From: Sequoia sempervirens
Lineage: Eukaryota > Streptophyta > Pinopsida > Cupressales > Cupressaceae
Direction: 5' to 3'
Assembly (NCBI GenBank): GCA_007258455.2
Contig: VDFB02252616.1
Location: 118,188,128 to 118,252,127, forward strand
Length of the DNA: 64,000 nucleotides
Shown one piece after another: positions 22,697-35,280 of the stretch; position 1 is the stretch's first letter; each line of letters opens with the position of its first letter. Below the pieces are notes generated by a model, which did not search any database, was not told the origin of the DNA, and saw only the letters and a program-made list of their open reading frames with translations. A program made the translations under genes and the position numbers.

Positions 22697-25694
22697 ATGG
22701 AAATTTATGACAACCAAGGAGTACAGGTACCAGGACAAACTGAAGGTGGTCATAGAAATATTTTCCTTGGTATGGAAAATCTTATAGAGATGGATGAGGA
22801 ATCCCTTTTTAATAGTATTTCATCTGAAGATATGTTACCTAAAAGCACAGTAAAATTACACTGCAAAAGAATATGGGATGAATATTTTGAAGAAAAGTCT
22901 ATAGTTGGAAGAGCACAATTATTTGTAAAATTACTTAGGAGGAAAGAAATGACCCCTATTTTGGAGTTGTTAGGGGTTGATAATAAGAGAACGTCATCAG
23001 GATCAGTAAAAAAAACAATAGTTGAAATCCTACAAGAAGCATTGAATTCTATTGAAAGCAAGAGTTGAGTTGTTGATTTAAGTGTTTCACATAGAGCATT
23101 GATGACGGTAATTTCTAGTAAGAAATTATCACATAGAAGACAAGTTAAAGCAGTTTTTGAATTACTCAATGTTTCTAAGATAACTGTTCAAAGATATATC
23201 AAAAAGAGAAATAGATTGGATAGAAATCTTGAGAATAATTGCGTAAATATTTGTAGGGTTCCTCGAAAAGATAAAATCTCAAAAGATGTAAAGGAACAGA
23301 TAATTGAATATTGGACCAGCCACTCTCGTGTTTCTTCCAATAGAAGGGACACTATAAAAATAAAAGGTGCAGATGGTAAAAAAATTTCACATCTGAAACA
23401 TTTTATAGATACAACTCAAAGTGAGGTTTTTGAAACATTCAAGCAAGAATTTTTAGATGTGAAGATTTGTCAAAGGATGTTTGAGAGACTACAACCAAGT
23501 TTTGTACGTATAAATAAGATACGTGAGACTTTTTGTTGTCGAAATCATGTTGAATTTGATCTACACCTTCAGACATATAGAAAAAATGGCAGTAATCAAT
23601 CCAAAAATAGTCATCCTTGGAAGTACAACACAATTTGTGAAGTCTCTTCTATGCGAAAAAAGAAGAAGATTCAAATGAATTCAAATTGCAGTGTATAAAA
23701 AATATATGTAATGAATGTGGAAATTTGAAGAATCTTTTAGAGGTTGAGAATATTGATCATTCAATGCAAGTTATGTGGAAGAGATTTGAATATGAGAAAT
23801 ACTCAACAAAGTCAGGAGTTGAGACCAAAAAAATTCTTCTCAAAGAGAGTGAGTTGTCTTACAATGAGTTTATGAACAAATTTTGCAATATCGTATATCC
23901 ACATATTCAAAATTGTCATGGTGCTAGATGGAAAGCTAAGCAATTTCGTGACTCAAAGAATTGCTTTCTAGTAGGTTGTATTCTCTCTATTGTTGACTTC
24001 TTTGAGAACTATAAATTTAGTCCTCAAAGTGAGATCCAAAGCCAATATTATCATTCAGAGCAAGTTGGAATATTTGTACAAGTTTGTTATAGGCATGCCG
24101 AAGAACATTTGGATGGTCTACAAAGTAGCAAAGATGAATGAATTATCATCAAAGAGGTTCACTTTTATATTAGTGATGATATAGGTCATGATAGAAGCTA
24201 TGTGGGCCATTGTTTTGCAATGTTTTTTGAGGACCTGAGACGACGTCAAATAGATACTTCACAACATTGGATATGGTATGATGGATGTGCTGGTAAGTGT
24301 TGATTTAATTTTTTTTTGAAATTATATGTTTATTTGTTTACTTAACTCATTCAAACTTAATTAGTTGTACACATATAGTTTATTTTTACTATCTTGGTTT
24401 TAAATGAAGTTGGTTGTAACGTCACAAAACAATTTAAGTCTGCAAAAGCTTTTAATTGGTTAAGCCAACAACATATTAGATGCGACATAATTTTTTTGTG
24501 GAATTTCTATGAGAGTGGACATGGAAAAGGAGAGCATGATGGAGCTAGAGCATGTGTGAAGAGTGCACTTTGCCAACACGAACTTGTAGGTAACACCATA
24601 TGGATTTTAAGAAAAAATCTAATTATATTTTTTGAGATCCTTCTTTTCCTTTCAACTACAAAACTTCTTAACTTGACATTTCACCAACATGAACTTGCAG
24701 GTAATGCCATAAGGAATGCACATGAAATTGTTGAATGGTGCAAAATTCATTTTGTTGCCCATGACTCAATATACAACACACGATATTTTTGGGAAGTTAA
24801 AGGTACATAAATGAATTTGTTTTATGAATTTCAATGTGTACATGAATTGAATTTTAAATTTTGTACACTTTTAAATTGGATACATTTGAAATTTACAGAT
24901 ATTGATTGATCAACTCTTACTAATTGTCAAACAATTAGTGGTATTAGAAGTTTGCATCAAATCATGACAGTAGGACATAGTAGGCCTCTAGTAATTCAAG
25001 TGAGAGAAAAATCATGTTTTTGTGTTGATTGCATTGAGATCAATGCAAATACTCTACAATGTGAGAATATTAGAGATGGGTATGTTTTACAATGGGAAAC
25101 AAAACAATTAGTGGACACATCGAACCCTTTTAAAGATAATGACATTGTAGATATCTATGATCCTCTGTATTCAGCTGATTACGAATGTGTATCAGATTTA
25201 GTTGTTACAGGTAAATTTTAAATTTTAAAATTGAATTTTATTTCTAACAATTGATAATTTATATTCTAACTAAGTTGAGCATGGTTTACTACATGGTATG
25301 TACAAGAGATATTTTTGTTGTTCTTGCAGATCCTGACAATGCAGAAGGTGTAGATTACTATCTACTAAGATGTACGCAACCAAAATGCAAATTTTCAGAA
25401 TCCATGACAAATGGTTATGGACAAGAGTATCCTACTGGATCAGTGGTTGTTGAAGGAACATACTATCAACAAACAAAGATAGATACAAATGGCATTACAT
25501 TTATTGATTATATGCCAGGCCAAAAGGTTTTACATTATAGTCATTTAGTTATAGCAACAAGATTGAATCTTGAAACTTTACCAAAAAGAGGGCATGCCAA
25601 ACAAAGGTGGAGGTTTCCTATTGAAGACAATGAAAATATTTTAGAGATAATAAAAGATAGAGAGGATCTAGATTATATGTACCAAGAACTTTAA
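22697..25694 (+). pseudogene. Transposase-like protein, five exons, degenerate (left copy)
   Basis: Exon 1 22697-24292, exon 2 24428-24589, exon 3 24701-24802, exon 4 24899-25210, exon 5 25330-25694; the introns join frames at consistent phases. Reading order: a helix-turn-helix-like segment (LLNVSKITVQRYIKKRNRL, about 23170), a Cys-rich part (CCRNHVEFD; CIKNICNECGN), then three acidic blocks, DFFENY (23995), DGCA|xQFK across intron 1, and GHGKGEHDGA (24517). These suggest an RNase H-fold DDE/D transposase. I recall similar block patterns in unnamed transposase-like proteins of animals and plants; I cannot name the family. Broken by TGA at 23066, two A-run frameshifts (about 23590 and 23660), TGA 24139, TGA 24907, and loss of the intron 1 acceptor (AA instead of AG at 24426-24427). 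Confidence 0.7.
24590..24700 (+). other. Intron 2 of the transposase-like gene, bounded by duplicated exon sequence
   Basis: The segment CCAACACGAACTTGTAG|GT at the donor (from 24573) recurs as CCAACATGAACTTGCAG|GT at the acceptor (from 24684), with similarity running into the next dozen bases. Splicing AG|GT to AG|GT restores one uninterrupted reading frame. The intron is 111 bases. Confidence 0.7.
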
Positions 25695-28264
25695 GATATT
25701 TTTGTACATATATATTTTCTATGACAATGCATACATGTAACATTTGGGGATGAGGTCCCCCATTTGTGACCTCACAGGTTCATAGCTCCAGGTCAAAAGC
25801 GTTTACCCCTTGAATACAAATAAAACATTTGGACCTAAATTTGAATTTTTTTTATTTTATGTTGAATTCAAATAATTTCAATCAATAGTAGCCCATGAAG
25901 CTTTATTTTTTGTGATCTTATTTTCCTATAAAGCTTTCTTAAAATGTATATTAAAGAGTCCATTTTATTTCTCCCGCATTCTTACATCATATAGGCTTCA
26001 AGTTTTAGGAGACATTTCATGATAGTATATAGATTTTAATTATGGTTGTACTTCTAGAATCTAATATTTTAGTGCTATAAATATTTAACTAAATCTATGT
26101 ATGTAGGACATAAAATGGTGGTTATTATTTGGGAGCTTACATCTTTTCTATCATAATCTATTGTATTTTAATCCTGCTATATGTTTTTTAAATTTTAGGT
26201 GTTTTGTGGTTAGCTTAGGATGGTGAGATTTAACAAATGTTAAGTACATACATAGTTTAAATTTCATTAATTTTATTAAATTTCAACACATTATGCATAT
26301 TCCAAAACTTCATTGAAAATTTCTATTAAATTACAATCCAATTATGTTTGCACACAAAATTATTCAAATTATTCAAATTAACTCTAAAATCCATTTTGCT
26401 ATGAGAATTTAACTTTATTTTGCTTATGAAACACACAATCTCACCTATATATTTATTCTTCAATGTTTTTGATCCTTTCTCACCTAGATGTGATCTAATC
26501 TTTCATGTCAAAACATCAAGGCGTATCAACTAATTCATTTATATGATCAAAAGTCATGAAATCTAGTTAGATTAAGTAGTACCATGAACGTGCAACACAT
26601 TAGATAGTGTCTTCATTGTTCCATCACTAAAAATTAGTGTCTTAATTGTGGAAAATAACTATTTTGAATGTGAAAGGAGTAAAAAAAATTAATTAGAGGT
26701 TAGGGATTTTTGAGACAAAAGGAAACACAAAGTCATTTTTGAAACACTTGTTCATTTTCCCTATTTTCTCTTCCCTCTCCTCCATGGTGTGAGCTATTAT
26801 TTTGCAAAATTATTGTTTACAAATTTCTTATGGATTAGGATATTTAGGTTGGATCTAAAAGAGGGTTTCCAAAGGATTGTGTGCATTACATTCAAGAAGG
26901 ATAATCTTTGTTGTTGAGGGTTTTGATTTGTGAATGTATTATTCTATTTTGATTTATACAAACATGCTTAGATAGTTTTCATATTAAATTTCATCCTTCA
27001 CCTAAGGAGATCATATGTCTTTCCATTTGTAGTATGCTAAGTTTGAATCAAGATCTATATTTTTACTTGTGAAATTTATATTTGTAAGTTTTTAGATTTG
27101 GAAAATTACATTTTATGCTAGATCTATGGATTTTTTTTGCTAAATCATTACCATTTGAAACTTGAGTAATCTCATAATTTGAGTTCTCAAAAGGGTATAT
27201 TCCATTTTAGTTTTTTATTTATTTTTAACATTGAAAAATTTCCAAAATTCATTAATGATGTTTTTGGGAAGTTTGTATGGTTTTTTTTTTAAATATCAAA
27301 ATTGAGTTGTAGACCATATTAAACCTTTTTGTTTTGTAGGATGAAAATTCTCCTTATGGAAATGCATTTATCTATCTTTTGGATATGAATGTCTTTGTTT
27401 TTTACCTCAATTTATGTGTCACAATATTTTAATCACTTTGGACCTTTTGGTGTTAGGATTTAACTCTAGAGTTAGGAGTAGAGTGAACTTTTATTTCCAT
27501 TCAAATTTGAATGGTAAACTAGAGGAGCTTGAGAATGGATAAAATATAAAAATATAATTTAAAATGAGATCAAATAAACATAAACATAATTAAGACTCAA
27601 GACATTATCATGATATATTCACATGTTTATATCCAATGTGTGTACATAACTATATTCACATGATTATTGGTTGTCCTTTCCATTTTAATTGTATGTTATT
27701 GATTTTTATTTTCATTTTCACTATTTGATTATTGGTGTTTATCACCATTTCAAATGTTTTAATTAGTAGTTATCATAATTTACTTTGTATGTTATTAGCA
27801 ATTATCAACATTTACTTTGTGTGAAGATATTAGTGGCTAACACAAAATGTTACTATTGGATGCCTCATGTATGATATGAAATTAGTATGTTTGATTATTC
27901 AACCACTTTGTTTTTTGTGAGTGTTGTTGGACTACCTAATCAATATGCTCCTAGTAAAAAGGGGTGGGACTTATGGTCACACATTATTGGGTGATGTTGA
28001 TCATTATTAGGTCCATGTGGATTCTTTCATATGTTCATTGGGGTGTGTGGAATTATCTTGTTTTATCTTGTTGTATATTTATATTTCTATTTTCTTGGAA
28101 AAGTTGTAAAGATGGATCTTGTAATCCTTTATTAGCTTCAAGAATTTATATTTCCATAATAAGATGAACCATAATGTGAAACCATAATGTCAAAGGTATA
28201 TAATGTGAAGATCATCATCTAAGAACCATAATGTGACAAATCACAATATAAAATGTATAACAAA
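25695..28264. other. AT-rich spacer between the convergent pseudogenes
   Basis: No coding signal. An exact 18-base palindrome, CCATTCAAATTTGAATGG, lies at 27497-27514. Repeats of ACCATAATGTG occur at 28165-28250, in what would be the 3' flank of the minus-strand gene. The same stretch recurs at 42086-44657. Confidence 0.6.
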
Positions 28265-29960
28265 TCATGTATCTGGATGTAAAATAAATGAAAGTGGATG
28301 ATGCCTACTATGACTATGGATCGATCTCTCTCCTGATCCCTGTCTGGATCCATGTCCCGATTCTTTGGATCTGTGACATGATGCCTCTCTCGATCCTCAT
28401 CTTGATCCATGTCCTGATCTATCTCCCTGCAAAAGAAAGTACATTAATTAATTTAATGTACACATGTGTAAATGCATTAAAGTCATCTTAAAGTTATGTA
28501 CTTTCAATGTTTGGATGTATTAAGTACTTTAACTATTATAAATGTGTACCTCAGATGCACCATGCATAGGATTGTCTGCATGTTCCAAATCTCCAAAGCC
28601 TGACAAACCCTCGTTTTGCTACAAATTTAAAAATACCAAATTTCAATCAAGAGTGAGAAATACTTTAAAGTCAATTTTATTTTATATATGTATGTGAATT
28701 TTTAGAATGCAAAATATATCTGATTATTTGAAAGTACCTGCGTCTCACCCTGGAGCACTCTACCAATGTCACTAATGTCACGAGAATGCATAGTCAAATC
28801 AGGGACACCTATATCAGGTAGAGGACCAGTGCTAAAGAGAAGTGAGCTATATGTGCCATGTACATCGTGTGTAGTAACCTCAGGGGTTGTAGGTTGGTCT
28901 CGAATATGTACATCTTGTGAAGCCGCCTCACCGTGACCCAACTGTCTACCAAAATGTTGTCTAATATGAGCTGCTACACCATCTAAAGGAATCCCATACT
29001 CATCATTGATAAATTGGTATGATGATAGTAAATCAGCAATGTAAACCAAAGCAACATTACGTATAGTGGCTTCACTCATCTAGGCCACATCTAATGGTGA
29101 TGGTAGCTCTGCTCAAATGTAGGGATCATAATTGGCAGATGTAGCCTCAGTAGGAGGAAGGCTAATCCTCAGATGTAATAAGTATTTTCCTACATGATCA
29201 AATGACATTTGATCCACCTGAGTAGCAATCACGACAATACTGTCAAAAGGGTCAGTTCAGGTAGGTGTTGCTGCTACACCTCTTGCTACTGCTAGTTCCA
29301 AACGTTTTGGAAGAACCAAAAGGTTTGGACCAACTAATTCCCTCTTGTTGATGGGCGGTGGAAAATCTGCATGCCTGAATTGAGGTTTGTTATCAAACCT
29401 CCCTTTTCCATTTCCAACATGTGCATGAATAGATGTGTAGTCCACTTCTAACCCTAAATGAAGCTCAACATATAGTTGTTTGCAAAAATAAAGTGGCAAC
29501 TCATCATTATGAGGCCATCTGTGATGGGCTACCAACCATCTGGGATATATAAAGGAGCAATAAGCTCATCTGTACATTTAGTAACAACATATCCTCTAAC
29601 TTTCTTTTCTCCCATATAATGAGGGAACATGTTTTGCACATTATGTTACGAAACTCTACTAGTAATAGAATCAATTTTCTTCGTGCCAACAACACTGCTG
29701 GAAAGGGACCTGTAAAACTCCTTTGTGTTGACCTCATCATAAGGATTATAAGATCGAATCGTGTGAATCATACGATGGATCTCCTATTGAATGCTAACTA
29801 ATATATCTCTATTAGGGAGATTAGGGGAGTTAAGTATTGTTTGGTCCAAACATCTCAAAGCATTCTCTAATCTCCTAATGCTACCATTATATAAATTAGG
29901 CCTAGCCTTAGATTGCTACTGAGACTGAGCAGAATGATGTGATCCTTGATCATCAGCCAT
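28265..29960 (-). pseudogene. Unrecognised three-exon gene with a Ser/Arg/His-rich tail (left copy)
   Basis: Exon 1 29960-28738 (ATG at 29960, MADDQGSHHSAQSQ), exon 2 28618-28550 (69 bases, 23 codons), exon 3 28426-28265; both introns are GT-AG and join in phase 0. The body reads as a globular protein with LYFCKQLYVELHLGLEVDY and YQFINDEYGIPLDG. The last exon encodes a low-complexity tail (SGHGSR, GSREAS, RQGSGERS). Frame-breaking changes are TAG, TAG, TAA, TGA, TGA and TAG codons plus one shift near 29525, mostly C-to-T type. It converges on the transposase-like gene with 2.6 kb between. I know no family; a second ORF of the same mobile element is possible. Confidence 0.55.
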
Positions 29961-30160
29961 ATCTATATAAATATGTAAAGATTTGCAAATTTAATTAAAA
30001 CAAAAAAATTACAAATATGTACTAATTTTATTTATCTAATTTAGTAAAATATGCAATAACCAAATGTTTTCTAGTAAGATGCTCCATAGGAAATACATGA
30101 GAAATGAGTGGTTTGAATATCATGAAGTAATTTAATAAGAACAATTTTAAGTTCATTCAA

Positions 30161-30432
30161 CTATCTATGAAAAAGAGGGAGAAAGGGAGAAAGTAGGACT
30201 ATAAAAAAATTCCTATAAAAGAAGTACTAAAATACCCTAATGAAACATTCACATGTAAAAGTAACAAGCATATAAATACATAAACCTTGAATGAAACTAT
30301 CTATGAAAAAGAGGGAGAAAGGGAGAAAGTAGGAATATAAAAAAAATTCCTATAAAAGTACTAAAATATCCTAATGAAACATTCACATGTAAAAGTAACA
30401 AGTAAGCATATAAATACATAAATCTTGAATGA
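30161..30432 (+). repeat. Tandem duplication, unit 136 bases, two copies
   Basis: CTATCTATGAAAAAGAGGGA begins at 30161 and again at 30297. The units differ by a few substitutions and small indels. Also present at 46554-46825. Confidence 0.9.
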
Positions 30433-30540
30433 ACTTCTACACTATAATTATGTGTGGTGCAATTCTACTTCATGTTAGAGAAGGAGATATTCTATTATGA
30501 TTGAGGTCTTAAAATTGTTTATCCTTTTGTCATTACACAC

Positions 30541-32880
30541 ATCTAGGCCTTTTTGGATGTCTCACTAAGTGAATGTATAATACCATTCTTGGTGATGGTG
30601 TACATTTGATACAATAAATGATCAATCAAATACAAAAGAATATTAAATAACAATAAATGATCGATCAAATAATTTATTGAAATAATCTTGGAAGGCTATT
30701 AATTGGATTTATGTGAATGTATAAGTGAAACTAGTTATAGTAGAAATTTTGGTGCCTACAATGTATTTTAGGATATGACTTAAACAACTCTATAATTTCA
30801 TTTAAATGCATGATTTTATAAATATATTTAGGTGGTGCATTTAAATGAAATTATAAAGTCAAACTTTCTTACATTAAGTTGTAAGTCATATATCCTAAAA
30901 TACATTGTGCTAGGCACCAAAATTTGTACTATAACTAATTTCACTTATCCATTCACATAACTCCAATTACTAAGGATAAGTGAAACTAGTTATATAGTAG
31001 AAATTTGGGTGCCTACGATGTATTTTAGGATATGACTTACAACTAGATCTATAATTTCATTTAAATGCATGATTTTATGAATATATTTAAGTGGTGTGCA
31101 TTTAAATGAAATTATAGTCATACTCTTACATTAAGTTGTAATTCATATCCTAATTTATACATTGCGCTAGGCACCAAAATTCTAGTATAACTAGTTTCAC
31201 TTATCCATTGACATAAACTCCAATTACTACCCTTCCAAGATTATTTGAATAAAGTATTTGACTGATCAATTATTGTAATGAATGTACATCATCACCAAGC
31301 ATGACCTATTAGACATTCACTTGGTGTTCGGGCATCCAAAAAGGCAATTATAACCCTTCCAAATTATTTCAATAAATTGTTATTTAATATTCTTCTATAT
31401 TTGATTAGCATTTTGCATGTTCAATGAATTGACTACGTTTGAAGGTTGATATGTCAAAGAATGAGTCTACAAATACATTTTGAACCCAGGTTTTCCTACA
31501 TTCAATACATTAAATGATCAATCAAATACAAAAGAATATTAAATAACAGTTTATTAAAATAATTTGGAAAGGTAATAATTGGCCCTTTTTGCCATTCTCA
31601 ATGATGGTATACATTGAATACAATAAATGATCAATCAAATACTTTATTGAAATAATCTTGAAAGGGTGTATTAATTGGAGTTATGTGAATAGATAAGTGA
31701 AACTAGTTATAGTAGAAATTTTTGTATTGTATTTTATGATATGGCTTACAACTTAATGTAAGAGTATGACTATAATTTCATTTAAATGCACCACTTAAAT
31801 ATATTCATAAAATCATGCATTTAAATGAAATATCTAGTTGTAAGTCATATCCTAGAAAATACATTGTAGGCACCAAAATCTCTACTATACCTAGTTTCAT
31901 TTATCCATGCATATAAACTCCAACTACTACCCTTCCAAGATTATTTCATTAAAGTATTTGATTGATCAATTATTGCATTGAATGTACACCATCACCAAGC
32001 ATGACCTATTAAACATTCTCTTTGTGTGAGGCATCCAAACAGGCCAATTATTACCCTTCCAAATTATTTCAATAAATTGTTAATCAATATTATTCTATAT
32101 TTCATTGGTATTTTGCATGTTCAAGTGAATTGACTACGTTCAAAGGCTGATAGGTCAAAGAGTGAGTTTACAAAATTACATTTCAAGAACCCAAATTTTC
32201 CTACATTCAATACAATAAATGATCAATCAAATACAAAAGAATATTAAATAACAGTTTATTAAAATAATGTGGAAGGGTAATAATTGGCCCTTTTCATCGT
32301 TCTCCATGATGGTATACATTGAATACAATAAATGATCAATCAAATACTTTATTGAAATAATATTCTAAGGGTATTAATTTGAGTTATGTGAATAGATAGG
32401 TGAAACTAGTTATAGTAGAAATTTTTTTTCCTAACATAATGTATTTTAGGATATGACTTACAACTTTATAACTATAATTTCATTTAAATGTTTAAATGCA
32501 CCACTTAAATATATTCATAAAATCATACATTTAAATAAAATTATATCTAATTGTAAGTCATATCCTAACATAAATTGTAGGCACCAAAATTTCTACTATA
32601 AGTTCTAGTTTCACTTATCCATTTACATAAAGTTTCAATTTAATAACTCCAAATACTAGATACCTTAAAGTAATTGAAGTTATGTGAATAGATATATGAA
32701 AAATTAGTTATAATAAAAAATTTGTTGCCTAAAACAATGTATTTTAAGATGACTTACAACTCTATAATTTCATAATGCATAAAATTATACAATTGTAAGT
32801 CATATCCATAATTTCTACTAGTCCCACATCCTAAAATACATTGAATAGACACCAAAATTTCTACTATAACTAGCTTAGAA
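30541..32880. repeat. Array of nested palindromic (MITE-like) repeats, left copy
   Basis: Five hairpin-type units of 200-265 bases at about 30703-30968, 30969-31225, 31673-31924, 32375-32640 and 32672-32878. Each starts near AATTGGAGTTATGTGAAT, continues with GTGAAACTAGTTATAGTAGA, and ends with the inverse. Units 2, 3 and 4 are spaced about 703 bases apart by spacers of about 450 bases. The spacers are themselves inverted-repeat arms, with AAATGATCAATCAAATAC on one side and its inverse on the other. No protein is encoded. Confidence 0.88.
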
Positions 32881-35280
32881 ATATTAGGTTTGGTGTATGT
32901 GTGGAGTGATACATAATCTATATAGTTCATATTTTTAGTTTTGTGTGGTACTGCTAGAAAGATTTGTGTTATTCTAGTTTAGCAAGTTTTAATTTATTCT
33001 CTCTTCTTGTCAAATAATGACTCAAAAATATTATGAATGGCTATAGACATTTTCATGTAGTAGCATGATAATAGATAGCTATTTATGTTTTTTCTTTATT
33101 TATCATTAAATTATGAAGTGGATATAAAAATATATCAATGATTAAATGCTTTTTATCAAGATTGTGATAGTATGTTGATAAAATTTATTTGCAATCAATA
33201 TGTGATGTTCAAATTTTTTTAAGTGTGCAATTGAGAGCATGCACAAGTTTTGTGTTTTTGGTTGGGTAAGACTACATATTTGACACAATTTTGCAGGCAT
33301 AGATTGGTTTTACTGATATTTGTTTTGGCAAAAGAATTGTCGGTATTTAAGAATATTTGGACAAGCCTTCAGATTGCTAAGATACATGGTATCCCAGGTT
33401 AACCTTAAAAAATGACTGGCTTTATGTTTGTACAAAGGATTTACAGACAACAAATGTCATAAATGCATTGGGTAAGTCTAGATTTGGTACGATTCTACAG
33501 ACACAAATAGATCTGATCTTGCAACTTGTGCACTTCTGCTCTCTAATTTGTTGGATTTATTGGTATCTGTTCTTTTTATTTAAGAATACCTGTACAGAGC
33601 CTTCAAATTGTTAGGGTGCATGGTCTAATAGGTTAACCTTCAAAAATGATGCTTTATGTTTTTGCAAAAAAATTGCAGACAACAAGCAATCATTCAGATG
33701 GACCATAGATGATGATGTTGAAATAACTGATGTTCTTTTTAGTGCAGCAATTGTGCTTCTTGAATTCAAATTATCTAGGATAAAAGAGGATGCTTTTGGA
33801 TGGTGAAATGAGTGTAATTGAATGTTTTTAAATACAAATGCATAATAGTAAATATACAAATATGTGTTTTGTCAGTTCATGAAATGGATTAGAGTCAACC
33901 AAAATTGTATTTGATTTTTGAAAATTTAGAGATCAAATCCACAAAGGAGGGATTGGTCCCACTCTTGGGGTGATCACCCAGGATAAAAAAACTAGTGAAG
34001 TTTGTGTTGGGGATAAATGTTTGGATATAAGAGGTGTAATAAATATAGAATGTGTAGGAAAAAGTGTAAATATGAATAAGATGCATTTGAAATGTGAGAA
34101 TATGTATACATGATGATAGGTGAAGGTTAGGGAAATGAATACAACTTTGTATAAGATTTAAGTTATTTATCAATTTGAAATTAATAATTAATATTTTTAA
34201 ATCCAAAAAAAACACACTTAAATCCAAAAAACACACTAGTATGTCAATTGTGTTTTGATTTTTATGTACATAGTCTTGACATAAGACTCCTTGCTCCCAC
34301 TGTAGAATGTTGGCATGCCTGCTAGCATAATTATACATGTATCTGTGTGTATCGTGTACATACACACACATATGTGTACAATCTATCTGTGTTTGTATAT
34401 ATATATGTGTGTATAAAGGAAACATATAAATAAACATAAATTAAACTAAATTAATAAATAAAAATTGTGAATATGAATAATTTGAAATTACTATTAGTTT
34501 TAAAAGAGTAAAGCAATGAATAGATGTACTTAATTTTAATAACAAAAATGAAACTTAACACTAGAATCTGATGTTCTTTAAGGCCAGAAGTGAATCCTCT
34601 TTATTTGTGTTTTATCTTGGATTATGCACAAGTTCTTTGCTTGTGGCTTGGTAAGATTACAGATTTGACACAATTTTGTAGGCACAAATCTGATCTTGTA
34701 ACTTGTGCATTTTTGCTCTCTAATTGGTTGGATTTACTGATAACTGCTCTAGTAAAAGAATTGTCAATATTTAAGAATACCTATAGAGAGCCTTAAAATG
34801 CTACAAATAATATTAAGGGTTATAATTTGTGTATTCACAATTTAAAATGCATATTATAACACATATTTAGATAAAAATATTAAGGGTTATAACTATGCTG
34901 CTAGTTTGAAATCTTTATATCAAAATATGTGTGCCTGTCAAATGTATTTTGTGTGTTAAAACATACACATGTTACAGACTCATAGATTTAACAGACACAT
35001 ATTCAAATATACGCATTTGTGTGTATACAAATAGACACACTTCACATAGATAGATTTAACAGATACACATTCAAATATACAAATTTGTGTGTATACAAAC
35101 AGACAAACGCACTCATTCACAAATGGATGCAAATGGGTAAAATATACATGTGAACCTTCACTAAAACCAGGAGGGCATCTATGTAGGGGTTTCACATTTT
35201 CTTTTAGTTTATAAATAAACCCTAAAATAAAAAAAAAGCATATGAAACTAACTTACGAATTACACATATACTTTAAATTC
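32880..35280. other. Dispersed repeat segments and microsatellite, no gene
   Basis: A segment with GAATTGTCGGTATTTAAGAA and TTTGACACAATTTTGCAGGC occurs in diverged form at about 33260-33470, 33480-33690 and 34630-34800. 34320-34410 is (CA/TA)-rich. 34975-35110 holds a doubled unit of about 60 bases with ATTTAACAGA. None looks coding. Confidence 0.6.

Noticed and set aside
30541..32880. CRISPR-like regular repeats
   Set aside because: The units are 200-265-base palindromes with similar spacers in a plant genome; there are no short identical repeats with unique spacers.
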